This document shows positions 21,420-30,023 of a DNA stretch of 64,000 nt, one piece after another (the first letter of the stretch is position 1; every line of letters begins with the position of its first letter). A model generated the notes under the pieces. The model worked only from the letters and a program-made list of their open reading frames with translations, searched no databases and had not been told where the DNA came from. This DNA comes from Paracidovorax wautersii (lineage in GTDB: Bacteria > Pseudomonadota > Gammaproteobacteria > Burkholderiales > Burkholderiaceae_C): NCBI RefSeq assembly GCF_031453675.1, contig NZ_JAVIZX010000001.1, positions 3,184,001 through 3,248,000 on the forward strand, read 5' to 3'. Position numbers and translations under genes: made by a program.

Positions 21420-22007
21420 ATGCCGAATTCCTCTCCCGCCACCGACAACCCGACTCTCGCCCAGCTGCTGCAGCGCCGCTCCTGCTGGCCCCTGACCACA
21501 CCGGCCCCGAGCGCCGACGAGCTGGGCCTGATCCTGGACGCGGCCGCCCGCGCCCCCGACCACGCCGGCCTTGTGCCGTGGCGCATGACGCTGCTGCAGG
21601 GCGATGCCCGCCATGCCCTGCTGCAGCGCGTGCTGAGCCACCCGCAGGCGCAGACCGAGGCCGTGCAGTCCATGCGCGGCAAGTACACATCCAAGCTCAC
21701 CACCGCGCCCGTGGTGCTGGTGCTGCACGCCCACATCCAGGACCACCCCAAGGCGCCCGAGTTCGAGCAGCTGCTGGCTGCCGGCGGTGCGTATACCAAC
21801 GTGCTCAATGCCGCCTTCGCGCTGGGTTACGGCGCGTTCTGGAGCAGCACGCCCGGCGCCCTGGGCCAGCTGCTGCACAGCGTGCTGGGGCTGGGCCCGA
21901 ACGACCGCATGCTGGGCTTGCTGAACCTGGGCACGCGGGTGAACCCGCTGGTGGCCGCGCGGCGCGTGGCGCGCGACACGTATGTGAGCGAGTGGCGCGG
22001 GGACTGA
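21420..22007 (+). CDS. Nitroreductase family protein (YdjA-like)
   Basis: Small FMN-dependent oxidoreductase of 195 residues. The N-terminal LLQRRSCWPLTTPAPS and the AARAPDHAGLVPWRM segment match the minimal YdjA class of nitroreductases (Arg-Arg-Ser and Pro-Asp-His FMN-binding residues). The C-terminal ALGYGAFWSS and LLNLGTRV are also typical. Cofactor should be FMN with NAD(P)H as donor; the natural substrate is unknown. The start at 21420 is the first ATG matching family length. It stands alone, 232 bases after the acyl-CoA dehydrogenase, with no clear hairpin between. Confidence 0.9.
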   Translation: MPNSSPATDNPTLAQLLQRRSCWPLTTPAPSADELGLILDAAARAPDHAGLVPWRMTLLQGDARHALLQRVLSHPQAQTEAVQSMRGKYTSKLTTAPVVLVLHAHIQDHPKAPEFEQLLAAGGAYTNVLNAAFALGYGAFWSSTPGALGQLLHSVLGLGPNDRMLGLLNLGTRVNPLVAARRVARDTYVSEWRGD

Positions 22008-22196
22008 CGGCAGCCCTCTGAACGCGGATCTCCAGGCACGGAGTTCTGCGGTCCGCCGGTCTGCCCGTGCCGCGGGGCGCCCTCGCCAGGCCCGCCGGAT
22101 CACGCAGGCGACACGCGCCCTGGCGGCGTCCCTCCACAATCGTTGTGCTGATTTTTCACAGCGATTGACGCAGATACAAGGCAGGAGACGACACCC

Positions 22197-22988
22197 ATGG
22201 CACGCAAGGTCCAGCAACTCTTCGATCTCACCGGCAAGACGGCCCTCGTCACCGGCGGCTCACGCGGTCTCGGGCTGCAGCTCGCGCACGCGCTGGGCGA
22301 GGCCGGCGCCCGCATCATGCTCACTTCGCGCAAGGCCGCCGATCTGGAAGAGTCCGCCGCCGAGCTGCAGGCCGCCGGCATCGACGCGCGCTGGATCGCC
22401 GCCGACTGCGCCCGCGAGGAAGACATCGACCGCCTCGCCACCGAGACGCTTGAGCGCATGGGCGACGTGGACATCCTCGTCAACAACGCGGGCGCCAGCT
22501 GGGGCGCTCCGGCCGAAGACCACCCCGCTGCTGCGTGGGACAAGGTGATGAACCTGAACGTGCGCGGCTACTTCCTGCTGTCGCAGGCCATTGCCAAGCG
22601 CAGCATGATCGCCCGCAAGACCGGGCGCATCATCAACGTGGCCTCCGTCGCCGGCCTGGGCGGCAACCCCATCGCCATGAAGACCATCGCCTACAACACC
22701 TCCAAGGGCGCCGTGATCAACTTCACGCGTGCGCTGGCTGCGGAGTGGGGCGTGCACGGCATCACCGTCAATGCCATCTGCCCGGGCTTCTTCAAGACCA
22801 AGATGGCGAGCGTGCTCATCGAGACGCTGGGCGAACAGGAGATGGCCAACCACGCGCCGCTGCGCCGCCTGGGCGACGACGAAGACCTCAAGGGCCTGGC
22901 CCTGCTGTATGCCAGCGATGCGGGCAAGCACATCACCGGGCAGTGGATGGCGGTGGATGGCGGCGTGAGCGTCGTCGTCGGTGGATAG
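22197..22988 (+). CDS. SDR-family oxidoreductase (3-oxoacyl-ACP reductase/gluconate dehydrogenase-like)
   Basis: NAD(P)-dependent short-chain dehydrogenase of 263 residues. The nucleotide motif TGGSRGLG and NNAG are present, and the catalytic tetrad is complete: Asn in MNLNVRG, Ser in NVASVAG, Tyr and Lys in YNTSK. The C-terminal GQWMAVDGG is typical of classical SDRs. The ATG at 22197 follows an AGGAGA site. A family 2 repeat separates it from the downstream thioesterase. The position next to thioesterase and CurA-like reductase genes suggests acyl-CoA or ketone metabolism; the substrate is not readable. Confidence 0.92.
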   Translation: MARKVQQLFDLTGKTALVTGGSRGLGLQLAHALGEAGARIMLTSRKAADLEESAAELQAAGIDARWIAADCAREEDIDRLATETLERMGDVDILVNNAGASWGAPAEDHPAAAWDKVMNLNVRGYFLLSQAIAKRSMIARKTGRIINVASVAGLGGNPIAMKTIAYNTSKGAVINFTRALAAEWGVHGITVNAICPGFFKTKMASVLIETLGEQEMANHAPLRRLGDDEDLKGLALLYASDAGKHITGQWMAVDGGVSVVVGG

Positions 22989-23007
22989 GGTAGGGTATCG
23001 GGTACAA

Positions 23008-23204
23008 CCCCCTGAGCGGCTCTGCCGCTCCATGCTGCCGCCAGAGGCGGCTGCCCCTCAGGCGCGTCCAAGCCTGCGCAGGCAGGCTCGGAGCCGCGGC
23101 CTTCAGCCCCTTTTCTCGGCTGCGCCGGGAAGGGGGACACCGCCAGCGCGGCGGGGCGGCCCTTGCGCGGCGGTTGCTGGTAGGGGCCGCGCCCGTTTTC
23201 ACCG
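23008..23204 (+). repeat. Modular repeat family 2, copy 2 (long form)
   Basis: Starts CCCCCTGAGCGGCT, contains the middle module (CCGCCAGAGGCGGCTGCC to CGGCCTTCAGCCCC), then GGGAAGGGGGAC, GCGGCGGGGCGGCCCTTGCG and the end block GGGGCCGCGCCCGTTTTCACCG-like. It aligns end to end with the short copy at 26411-26535 except for the middle module. It fills the gap between the SDR and the thioesterase. Confidence 0.85.
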
Positions 23205-23226
23205 TCTGTATCTAAAGGAAGTTGCT

Positions 23227-23652
23227 TTGCTGAGTTTTGGCGCCGAGATTCCGTTCGTGAACCACCTGGGCTTCACGCTGCACCACATGAAGGACGGTGC
23301 GTCCGAGATGCGCTATGAAGCGGCGCCGGAGCACATGAACTCGTTCGCCGTCACCCATGGCGGTGCCACCATGGCGCTGCTGGACGTGGTGATGGCCACG
23401 GCGGCGCGCAGCGACACGCCGGAGTTCGGCGTGGTCACCATCGAGATGAAGACCAGCTTCATGCAGCCGGCGCGCGGCCCGCTGGTGGCCAAGGGGCGGC
23501 TGATCCACCGCACCAGGTCCATGGCCTTCACCGAGGGCACCGTCTACGACGCCGAGGGCCGCGTGTGCAGCCATGCGACGGGCACGTTCAAGTACGTGCC
23601 CCGCGCCCGTTCGGAGCACGAGGGCAGCAGCGGTGCGCTGCCGACCGACTGA
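23227..23652 (+). CDS. PaaI-family thioesterase (hotdog fold)
   Basis: 141-residue hotdog-fold acyl-CoA thioesterase. The conserved block is FAVTHGGATMALLDVVMATAA, followed by VTIEMKTSFMQPARG and GRLIHRTRSMAFTEG, as in PaaI/YdiI-like enzymes. The start is assigned to TTG at 23227 because AAAGGAAG lies 6 bases upstream and family members begin MLSFG; no ATG fits. The reading frame continues upstream into the repeat, which I do not regard as coding. It probably hydrolyses phenylacetyl-type or other acyl-CoAs in the surrounding acyl-CoA pathway. Confidence 0.88.
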   Translation: MLSFGAEIPFVNHLGFTLHHMKDGASEMRYEAAPEHMNSFAVTHGGATMALLDVVMATAARSDTPEFGVVTIEMKTSFMQPARGPLVAKGRLIHRTRSMAFTEGTVYDAEGRVCSHATGTFKYVPRARSEHEGSSGALPTD

Positions 23653-23663
23653 GCTCATTCTTT

Positions 23664-23718
23664 TAAGTTGAAATGGCCTCTAGCGCTTGCGTATCAAGCG
23701 CAGGCTGCTATCAAAACC
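23664..23718 (-). repeat. Short repeat family 3, copy C
   Basis: On the minus strand: GATAGCAGCCTGCGCTTGAT, then GCAAGCGCTAGAGGCC and ATTTCAACTT. It lies in the 88-base gap between the thioesterase and the CurA-like reductase, ending 10 bases before the AGGAGA ribosome site of the latter. Confidence 0.75.
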
Positions 23719-23740
23719 GTATTTACAGGAGATGGACACC

Positions 23741-24760
23741 ATGCCACGCAATCAGCAGATCCTGCTCGACAACCGTCCCCAGGGCGAAGCCACCACGGGC
23801 AACTTCAAGCTCGTCGCCACCGACACGCCGGCGCTGGCCGACGGCCAGGTGCTGGTGCGCCACCACTACCTGAGCCTGGACCCGTACATGCGCGGGCGCA
23901 TGAACGAGAGCAAGAGCTACGCGGCCAGCCAGCCCCTGGGCGAGGTGATGATCGGCGGCACGGCGGGCGAAGTGGTGGAGAGCCGCAACGCCAAGTACGC
24001 CGTGGGCGACAAGGTCGTCGGCATGGGCGGCTGGCAGGAGTGGAGCGTGGTGGACGGCAACGCGCCGGGCATGCTGCGCAAGGTGGACACCGCGCACGTG
24101 CCGCTGTCGCACTACCTGGGCGCCGTGGGCATGCCCGGCGTGACGGCGTGGTACGGCCTGGTCAAGATCATCGCGCCCAAGGCCGGCGAGACGGTGGTGG
24201 TCAGCGCCGCCACGGGCGCTGTGGGCAGCGCCTTCGCCGCGCTGGCCAAGGCGCGCGGCTGCCGCGTGGTGGGCATTGCCGGCGGCAAGGAAAAGTGCCG
24301 CTACGCCACCGAGGAGCTGGGCTTCGACGTCTGCATCGACCACCGCGAGCATGGTGACCTGAAGGCCATGTCCAAGGCGCTCAAGGAAGCCTGCCCGGAC
24401 GGCATCGACGGCTACTTCGAGAACGTGGGCGGCTACATCCTCGACGCCGTGCTGCTGCGCGCCAACGCCTTCGCGCGCGTGGCCGTCTGCGGAATGATCG
24501 CCGGCTACGACGGCCAGCCGCTGCCGCTGCAGAACCCGGCCCTCATCCTGGTCAACCGCATGAAGGTCGAAGGCTTCATCGTCAGCGAGCACATGGAGAT
24601 CTGGCCCGAGGCGCTGAAGGAATTGGGCACGCTGGTCGGCACCGGCAAGCTGCGCCCGCGCGAGACCATCGCCCAGGGCCTGGCGGCGGCACCCGAGGCG
24701 TTCCTGGGCCTGCTCAAGGGCAAGAACTTCGGCAAGCAACTGGTCAAGCTGGTCGATTGA
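23741..24760 (+). CDS. NADP-dependent zinc-independent alkenal/one oxidoreductase (CurA-like MDR)
   Basis: 339-residue medium-chain reductase without the zinc ligands of alcohol dehydrogenases. Typical blocks are YLSLDPYMRGRM, GGTAGEVVESRN, MPGVTAWYGLVKI, the nucleotide loop VVSAATGAVGSAF, and YFENVGGYILDAV. Relatives reduce curcumin, alkenals or leukotrienes with NADPH. The start at 23741 (MPRNQQILLDNRP) fits the family and an AGGAG 9-10 bases upstream; an ATG at 23732 is unlikely because it overlaps that site. The gene follows the PaaI-like thioesterase with a repeat between them. Confidence 0.92.
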   Translation: MPRNQQILLDNRPQGEATTGNFKLVATDTPALADGQVLVRHHYLSLDPYMRGRMNESKSYAASQPLGEVMIGGTAGEVVESRNAKYAVGDKVVGMGGWQEWSVVDGNAPGMLRKVDTAHVPLSHYLGAVGMPGVTAWYGLVKIIAPKAGETVVVSAATGAVGSAFAALAKARGCRVVGIAGGKEKCRYATEELGFDVCIDHREHGDLKAMSKALKEACPDGIDGYFENVGGYILDAVLLRANAFARVAVCGMIAGYDGQPLPLQNPALILVNRMKVEGFIVSEHMEIWPEALKELGTLVGTGKLRPRETIAQGLAAAPEAFLGLLKGKNFGKQLVKLVD

Positions 24761-24862
24761 GCGCAGGAACGCAGCCGGCAGCCCGGCGGCAGGACAATGG
24801 CCGGCGGTGAAAGGCCTTGCGTCCGCCGCGGGCGGGCGGGCCGGCCCACGCTTCAACGACCC

Positions 24863-25411
24863 ATGACAACCGTGACGAACGACCCCACGACTTCTCCGCA
24901 ATCCGCATCCGGCGGCGCGGCTGCGCGCGCCTGGCACTGGACTTGGGCCCGCTTCGACGACCTGGGCGTGCACGCCCTGCATGACGCGCTGGCCTTGCGC
25001 TGCCGCGTCTTCATCCTGGAGCAGGGCCCTTACCAGGACCCGGACGATGCCGACAAGCACGCATGGCATTTGCTCGGGCGCGCCCAGCCGGACGGCCCGC
25101 TGCTGGCCGTGCTGCGCGTGGTGGACCCGGGCGTGAAGTACGCCGAGCCGTCCATGGGCCGCGTGGCCACCGCTGCGCAGGCGCGGGGCACCGGCCTGGG
25201 GCGTGCGCTCATCCATGAAGGCATGCAGCGCTGCCGCCAGGCCTGGCCGGGCCACGGCGTGCGCATCAGCGCGCAGGCCCATCTGCAGCGTTTCTATGCC
25301 GAGCAGGGATTCGTTACCGTCTCCGAGCCGTACCTGGAAGACGATATCCCGCATGTGGAAATGCTTTGGAGCCCGCCGCCGCCGCCGATGAAGGACGCGG
25401 CCGCAGCCTGA
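24863..25411 (+). CDS. GNAT N-acetyltransferase (ElaA-like)
   Basis: 182-residue acetyltransferase. LALRCRVFILEQGPYQDPD, MGRVATAAQARGTGLGRAL (acetyl-CoA pyrophosphate loop R/Q-x-x-G-x-G) and the HLQRFYAEQGFVTVSEPYLEDDIPH segment closely match ElaA proteins. Start at 24863 (MTTVTNDPTT). The C-terminus ends in a short proline run. The substrate is unknown. Its catalytic part resembles the GNAT half of the fusion protein at 48595-49539, so the window holds two related acetyltransferases. Confidence 0.9.
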   Translation: MTTVTNDPTTSPQSASGGAAARAWHWTWARFDDLGVHALHDALALRCRVFILEQGPYQDPDDADKHAWHLLGRAQPDGPLLAVLRVVDPGVKYAEPSMGRVATAAQARGTGLGRALIHEGMQRCRQAWPGHGVRISAQAHLQRFYAEQGFVTVSEPYLEDDIPHVEMLWSPPPPPMKDAAAA

Positions 25412-25482
25412 GCGCCTTCGCCGGTCCTTCCCATCACCATCGCGTCCGCCACGCCGATCGATCCCCATCCCAGGAGCTCCCG

Positions 25483-26418
25483 ATGACCACTGAACTCATC
25501 CTGCACCATTACCCCTCGTCGCCCTTCGCGCAGAAGATCCGCTCGGTGCTCGGCTTCAAGCAGCTGGCCTGGAACTCGGTGGTGGTGCCCAGCATCATGC
25601 CCAAGCCGGACGTGGTGGCGCTTACCGGTGGCTACCGGCGCACGCCCTTCCTGCAGATCGGCGCCGACATCTACTGCGACACCGCCCTGATCTGCGATGT
25701 GCTGGAGCATGTGCAGCCCGAGCCGGTGCTGTACCCGCCGCACCTCAAGGGCGTGTCGCGCGTGTTCGCGCAGTGGGCCGACACGGCGCTGTTCCAGGCG
25801 TCCATGGCCTACAGCCTGCAGCCGCGTGGCGCGGCCGCGCTGTTTTCCAACCTGCCCGCCAGCGCGATCGAGGCCTTCTCCGCCGACCGCAAGGCCATGG
25901 GGGGCGGCGCCCCGCGCATTCGCCCGCCCGACGCTACCGCGGCCTACCGCTCCTACCTGCGCCGCATCGCGCACATGGTGGAAGAGCATCCCTTCCTGTT
26001 CGGTGCCGAGCCTTGCGTGGCCGACTTCGCGGCGTACCACCCGCTGTGGTTCACGCGCACCTGCGTGCCGGTGATGGCCGAGATCTTCCAGGCCACACCG
26101 GCGGTACTGGAATGGATGGACCGCATCGCCGCGCTGGGCCAGGGCCGCATGGCCAAGTTCACGGCGCAGGACGCCATCACCGTGGCCGCCAACGCCACGC
26201 CGCTGCCCTTGGCGGACGACGTGTTCCAGGACGAGCACGGCATTCCACTGGGCAGTGCAGTCACCATCGCGGCCGAGAGCTTCGGCACCGAGCCGACCGA
26301 AGGCACGCTGATCGCGGCCACGCGCACCCGCTACACGCTGCAGCGCACCGACCCGCGTGCCGGCCTGGTGCATGTGCACTTTCCTCGGATCGGGTATGCA
26401 CTGAAGCCATCCCCCTGA
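25483..26418 (+). CDS. Glutathione S-transferase family protein
   Basis: 311-residue protein with an N-terminal thioredoxin-like GST domain (LILHHYPSSPFAQKIRSVLG, where Ser-Pro-Phe replaces a CxxC-type site; RRTPFLQIGADIYCDTALI) and an alpha-helical C-terminal domain. About 80 extra residues follow (from about FTAQDAI), ending GYALKPSP. It may act on glutathione conjugates or only bind them. AGGAGCTCCCG precedes the ATG at 25483. The last codons and the stop TGA come from the CCCCCTGAGCGG start of a family 2 repeat, so the repeat defines the C-terminus. Confidence 0.88.
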   Translation: MTTELILHHYPSSPFAQKIRSVLGFKQLAWNSVVVPSIMPKPDVVALTGGYRRTPFLQIGADIYCDTALICDVLEHVQPEPVLYPPHLKGVSRVFAQWADTALFQASMAYSLQPRGAAALFSNLPASAIEAFSADRKAMGGGAPRIRPPDATAAYRSYLRRIAHMVEEHPFLFGAEPCVADFAAYHPLWFTRTCVPVMAEIFQATPAVLEWMDRIAALGQGRMAKFTAQDAITVAANATPLPLADDVFQDEHGIPLGSAVTIAAESFGTEPTEGTLIAATRTRYTLQRTDPRAGLVHVHFPRIGYALKPSP

Positions 26419-26535
26419 GCGGCTGCGCCGCTTCACCCTTCTCTCATCGCTGCGCGATGGGAAGGGGGACGCCACCAGCGCGGCGGGGCGGCCCTTGCGC
26501 GGTGGCTGCTGGTCTGGGCCGCGCCTGTTTTCACC
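26411..26535 (+). repeat. Modular repeat family 2, copy 3 (short form)
   Basis: Starts CCCCCTGAGCGGCTGCGCCG, then GGGAAGGGGGACGCC, GGCGGGGCGGCCCTTGCG and GGGCCGCGCCTGTTTTCACC. It matches copy 2 throughout but lacks the roughly 75-80 base middle module. It overlaps the last codons of the GST gene and fills the gap to the next SDR. Confidence 0.85.
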
Positions 26536-26569
26536 GAGTGACCCGATTCAAACAAGCAGGAGACAACGC

Positions 26570-27475
26570 ATGATCGAGAACTTTGAAGGCAAGACCGCCG
26601 TGCTGACGGGCGCAGGCTCCGGCTTTGGGCTGGAGTGCGCGCGCATCGGGGCGCAGCGGGGCATGAACCTGGTGCTGGTCGATGTGCAGCAGGACGCGCT
26701 CGATGCAGCGGCGGCCGAGATGCAGGCTGCCGGCGCGCAGGTGCTGGCGCAGCGCGTGGATGTGTCCAACGCCCAGCAGATGGAGCAGCTGGCCGCGGCG
26801 GTGCAGGCGCGCTTCGGGGCGCCGCACTTCGTGTTCAACAACGCCGGCGTGGGCTCGGGCGGGCTGGTGTGGGAGAGCACCGTGGCCGACTGGGAGTGGG
26901 TGCTGGGCGTGAACCTGTGGGGCGTGATCCACGGCGTCCGGCTCTTCACGCCCATGATGCTGGCCGCGGCGGCGCAAGACCCGTCCTGGCGCGGCCACAT
27001 CGTCAACACGGCCAGCATGGCCGGTTTGCTCAATCCGCCCAACATGGGCGTGTACAACGTGAGCAAGCACGCCGTGGTCAGCCTGACCGAGACGCTGTAC
27101 CAGGACCTGTCGCTGGTGACCGACCAGGTGGGCGCCAGCGTGCTGTGCCCCTTCTTCGTGGCCACGGGCATCCACGCCAGCGAGCGCAACCGGCCCGAGG
27201 GCCTGGCGGCCGGCCGGGCCACCAAGAGCCAGCTCATCGGCCAGGCCATGACGGGCAAGGCCGTGACCAGCGGCAAGGTGACGGCGGCCGAAGTGGCCGC
27301 GAAGGTGTTCGACGCCATGGCCACCGGCCAGTTCTACATCTACAGCCACCCCAAGGCCATCGGCTCGGTGCAGACGCGGCTGGAGGATGTGCTGCAGGCG
27401 CGCAACCCGACCGACCCGTTTGCCGACAAGCCCGAGCTGGGCGCACAGCTGCGGGCTGCATTGCGGGCGGTGTGA
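26570..27475 (+). CDS. SDR-family oxidoreductase
   Basis: 301-residue short-chain dehydrogenase. Nucleotide-binding TGAGSGFGLE, NNAGVGSGG, and the catalytic Ser in VNTASMAGL with Tyr/Lys in YNVSKHAV are present. The C-terminal part (after PFFVATGIH) is longer than in classical SDRs, ending in a region similar to members annotated as SDR with about 280-300 residues. The start at 26570 follows GCAGGAGAC. It is separated from the upstream GST by the short family 2 repeat, suggesting the two share a transcript. The substrate is unknown. Confidence 0.91.
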   Translation: MIENFEGKTAVLTGAGSGFGLECARIGAQRGMNLVLVDVQQDALDAAAAEMQAAGAQVLAQRVDVSNAQQMEQLAAAVQARFGAPHFVFNNAGVGSGGLVWESTVADWEWVLGVNLWGVIHGVRLFTPMMLAAAAQDPSWRGHIVNTASMAGLLNPPNMGVYNVSKHAVVSLTETLYQDLSLVTDQVGASVLCPFFVATGIHASERNRPEGLAAGRATKSQLIGQAMTGKAVTSGKVTAAEVAAKVFDAMATGQFYIYSHPKAIGSVQTRLEDVLQARNPTDPFADKPELGAQLRAALRAV

Positions 27476-27502
27476 GGGCGGCAGCGCGCATGGCCTACCG
27501 GA

Positions 27503-27564
27503 TTCAAGCCATTTTGCCCTCTAGCGCTTGTGGGATAAGCGCATGCAGCTATTGATTGCATAGC
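27503..27564 (-). repeat. Short repeat family 3, copy D, abutting the ogt start codon
   Basis: Plus-strand order is TTCAAGCCATTTTG, CTCTAGCGCTTG, ATAAGCGCATGCAGCTAT, so the element reads on the minus strand. It ends 1-2 bases before the ATG of the methyltransferase at 27566, making the repeat the immediate 5' leader of that gene. Confidence 0.78.
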
Positions 27565-27565
27565 G

Positions 27566-28129
27566 ATGCAGGTGGCGGGCTACTGCGTGTTTGCCACGGC
27601 CCTCGGCGTCTGCGCGCTCGCGTGGGGCGCAGGCGGCATCGTGGCCGTGCAGCTGCCGGAGGACAGCGAGACCGCCACGCTGGAGCGCATGCTGCGGGGC
27701 CGCACGGTGGCGCCCGGCGCGGCGCAGGCGCCGCTGCCCGCTGACGTGCAGGCGGCGGTAGAGGGCATCCAGGCGCTGCTGGCCGGCGCGCCGCGCGACC
27801 TGCGCGAGGTGGCGCTGGACATGTCGGGCATCTCGCCTTTCCACCAGCGGGTCTACGCGATGGCCCGTGCCATTGCGCCGGGCCAGACGCTCACCTACGG
27901 CGAGGTGGCCGAGGCGCTGGGCGACAAGGCGCTGTCGCGCGCCGTGGGCCAGGCCCTGGGCGCCAACCCGTTCGCCCCGGTGGTGCCCTGCCATCGCGTG
28001 CTGGCCGCCGGCGGCCGCTTCGGCGGTTTCTCAGCCGGGGGCGGGGCGCTGACCAAGCTGCGCATGCTGGAGATCGAAGGCGCGGCGCTGGGCGGCACCC
28101 GCTCGCTTTTCGGGCCGGGCGCTGCTTAG
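27566..28129 (+). CDS. ogt: Methylated-DNA-protein-cysteine S-methyltransferase
   Basis: Suicide repair enzyme that transfers alkyl groups from O6-alkylguanine in DNA to its own Cys. The 187-residue product has the active-site motif PCHRV with Cys142, the helix-turn-helix region LTYGEVAEALGDKALSRAVGQ with the recognition Arg, and ANPFAPVVP. No Ada-type N-terminal domain is present, so it is the Ogt form. There is no visible ribosome site before the ATG at 27566 because a family 3 repeat fills the leader. The stop TAG (28127-28129) overlaps the first bases of the family 1 element. Confidence 0.94.
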   Translation: MQVAGYCVFATALGVCALAWGAGGIVAVQLPEDSETATLERMLRGRTVAPGAAQAPLPADVQAAVEGIQALLAGAPRDLREVALDMSGISPFHQRVYAMARAIAPGQTLTYGEVAEALGDKALSRAVGQALGANPFAPVVPCHRVLAAGGRFGGFSAGGGALTKLRMLEIEGAALGGTRSLFGPGAA

Positions 28130-28396
28130 AACGTGTTTACGATCTCGCAGGGGTCGCGTTGGAGCGCAATCGGGATGAGTGGACGCTTCGGATGCGCCGC
28201 ATGGGCTTGTGCCCATGCAAGCATTCGAGGCGTTCAATCGCCCGATTTCGCTCCAACCCTTCGGGCAGTGGCGTTTGCCGGCGGTCTGCGGCGTTGCGGC
28301 ACTTGCCAATAGCCGAGCTATTGGCAGCGCACCGCGCCTTGCATCCCCTCCCGCAAACGCCACTGCGCGGCCCCAGGGAGATCGTCAACACGTTCT
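28128..28396. repeat. Structured repeat family 1, copy 2
   Basis: Outer inverted repeats begin AGAACGTGTTTACGATCTC at 28128 and end with GAGATCGTCAACACGTTCT at 28396. Arm 1 has the palindrome GCATGGGCT-TGT-GCCCATGC-like cap. Arm 2 pairs GCAGTGGCGTTTGC with GCAAACGCCACTGC (14 bp, perfect) and contains GCCAATAGC-CGA-GCTATTGGC (9-bp perfect stem). It aligns with copy 1 at 5044-5303 over its whole length, but many paired positions differ in both strands of the stem. Its first bases overlap the ogt stop codon. Confidence 0.9.
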
Positions 28397-28397
28397 T

Positions 28398-28466
28398 GGA
28401 ACGGGTTGACGGTCTCAGGGGACGGGCGTTCCAACCCGGCCCCCCGGGAGATCGCCAGCACGTTGC
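28398..28466. repeat. Probable internally deleted remnant of repeat family 1
   Basis: GGAACGGGTTGACGGTCTC on the left and GGGAGATCGCCAGCACGTT on the right resemble the two ends of the family 1 element brought within about 25 bases, without the two inner arms. It lies immediately after copy 2. The remaining 85 bases up to the EAL gene show nothing recognisable. Confidence 0.5.
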
Positions 28467-28551
28467 AAGTGGCTGGGCGGGCCCGCAAGGCCTGGCATTT
28501 GTGCGGCCATGTCCTGCGTGCAGGTCGGCGCCCAGCGCGTAAGCTGCGGCC

Positions 28552-29322
28552 ATGGCACTCCCTGCACACCTTCCGGCTCCCGCTCCCATTCCGCCTTGCC
28601 GCTCGTGCCGGGACGGGCAGGATCTGGGCTTCGAATTCACGATGGCGTTCCAGCCCATCGTCGATGTGCGAGAGCGCAGCGTGGTGGCCTATGAGGCCCT
28701 GGTGCGCGGCAAGGATGGCGCCGGTGCGGCCCACATCCTGCAGCAGGTGACGGCCGAGAACCGCTACACCTTCGACCAGGCCTGCCGGGTGAAGGCCATC
28801 GAGCTGGCCCAGCGGCTCGGCATCGCCTGCCGGCTGAACATCAACTTTCTGCCCAACGCCGTCTACCAGCCGGAGGCCTGCATCCGCGCCACGCTGGCCG
28901 CAGCCGAGCGCTCCGGTTTTCCGCTGCACCGCATCGCCTTCGAGGTGGCGGAGCAGGAACACGTGGTGGACAAACTGCACCTCAAGAACATCATGCGCTC
29001 GTACCGGCGCCATGGCTTCGGCACGGCGATCGACGACTTCGGCGCGGGCTACGCCGGGCTGGAGCTGCTGGCCGACTTCCAGCCCGACGTGATCAAGATC
29101 GACATGTCGCTGCTGCGCGGCATCGACACCGACGGCGTGCGCCAGGCCATCGTGCAGGGCGTGGTGGGTATCTGCGCCGCGCTGCAGATCGGTGTGGTGG
29201 CCGAGGGTGTGGAGACGGCGTCCGAACTGCAGACGCTGCAGGCCATGGGCGTGCACCTGTTCCAGGGCTACCTGTTCGCCCGGCCTGCGGTCGAAGCGCT
29301 GCCCGCCGTCCTCTGGCCCTGA
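28552..29322 (+). CDS. EAL-domain c-di-GMP phosphodiesterase
   Basis: 256-residue stand-alone EAL protein that should hydrolyse cyclic-di-GMP to pGpG. All catalytic positions look present: YEALVRG (E48), the Asn in LNINFLPN, FEVAEQE, AIDDFGAGYAG, VIKIDMS and VVAEGVET. A short N-terminal segment has a CRSC pair (residues 16-19) but is otherwise low in information. There is no membrane segment or sensory domain, so the enzyme is cytosolic and control must come from partners or transcription. It is convergent with the DUF1566 gene. Confidence 0.9.
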   Translation: MALPAHLPAPAPIPPCRSCRDGQDLGFEFTMAFQPIVDVRERSVVAYEALVRGKDGAGAAHILQQVTAENRYTFDQACRVKAIELAQRLGIACRLNINFLPNAVYQPEACIRATLAAAERSGFPLHRIAFEVAEQEHVVDKLHLKNIMRSYRRHGFGTAIDDFGAGYAGLELLADFQPDVIKIDMSLLRGIDTDGVRQAIVQGVVGICAALQIGVVAEGVETASELQTLQAMGVHLFQGYLFARPAVEALPAVLWP

Positions 29323-29336
29323 GCTGCAGCCCTCGC

Positions 29337-30023
29337 CTATGGCGATGCGGGCGATGGCTCTTGCGGGCCGGCCGCGGGCTGGGGCCGCACCAGCCGCACG
29401 GGCAACTGCGTTCCCTTGCCCATGTTGCCCGTGGTCTCGCCGGTTTCCATGTCCACCGCCCAGCCTTTCTGCGCCGACATTCCGCTCTCTCCCTGTCCGC
29501 CGCGCTGCACATTGCCGTAGGCGTAGGGGTTCACCGTGGCGGTATTGATGCTGGCCGTGCCGGTCCAGTGCCATTCCATCGGGGTGGCCGGGAACAGCAC
29601 CGGGTCCAGCGTCGGCGGCTGGACCGACCGGTTGACCAAGCGGCGCAGCTCGTTCACCCGGGGCAGGCGCCAGCGCACGTCCTCGGCCTTCCAGCGTTCC
29701 TTGGCCAGCGCCTGGGCCTGGGCGTAGGTGAATAGCTGTGCCGTGCCGGTGCAGGTCTTGCCGTTCCAGCTCATGCCTTCCACGCAGCGGGGCCAGGCCA
29801 GATGGGTGCGTGCGTCGATCACCAAGGTGCCGTCGGGCGACAGGGTGAAGGTGGAGGCCGGTGCGGAGGCGGGCGGTTTGGCGGGTGTGGCTGCCGTGCC
29901 CTGGCCCTGGGCTGCGCAGGGCAGTAGCAATGCGGCGAGGAGGGAAAGGGCGGCGGCCGCACCGCGGCGGGCCGTGGCGGCGTGACAGCGGTGCAGGGAG
30001 CGAAGAGAAAGCAAGGTCTGCAT
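29337..30023 (-). CDS. Exported DUF1566 (Lcl-type) protein
   Basis: 228-residue protein with an N-terminal signal peptide (hydrophobic AAAALSLLAALLLPCAAQG, cleavage near residue 40). It is followed by a DUF1566 domain: GTLVIDARTHLAWPRCVEGM, the Trp/Arg-rich WRLPRVNELRRLVNR, and WHWTGTASINTATVNPYAYG. DUF1566 occurs in Legionella collagen-like adhesins and many exported proteins; its biochemical role is unclear. The start at 30023 gives a sensible signal peptide; the frame continues upstream without features. It is divergent from the DUF1624 gene across 240 bp. Confidence 0.85.
   Translation of the reverse strand: MQTLLSLRSLHRCHAATARRGAAAALSLLAALLLPCAAQGQGTAATPAKPPASAPASTFTLSPDGTLVIDARTHLAWPRCVEGMSWNGKTCTGTAQLFTYAQAQALAKERWKAEDVRWRLPRVNELRRLVNRSVQPPTLDPVLFPATPMEWHWTGTASINTATVNPYAYGNVQRGGQGESGMSAQKGWAVDMETGETTGNMGKGTQLPVRLVRPQPAAGPQEPSPASP

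Noticed and set aside
28137-28658. Minus-strand open frame of 173 codons over the family 1 repeat
   Set aside because: It runs through the inverted repeats; similar frames occur in copy 1 only by chance, and no protein motif is visible.
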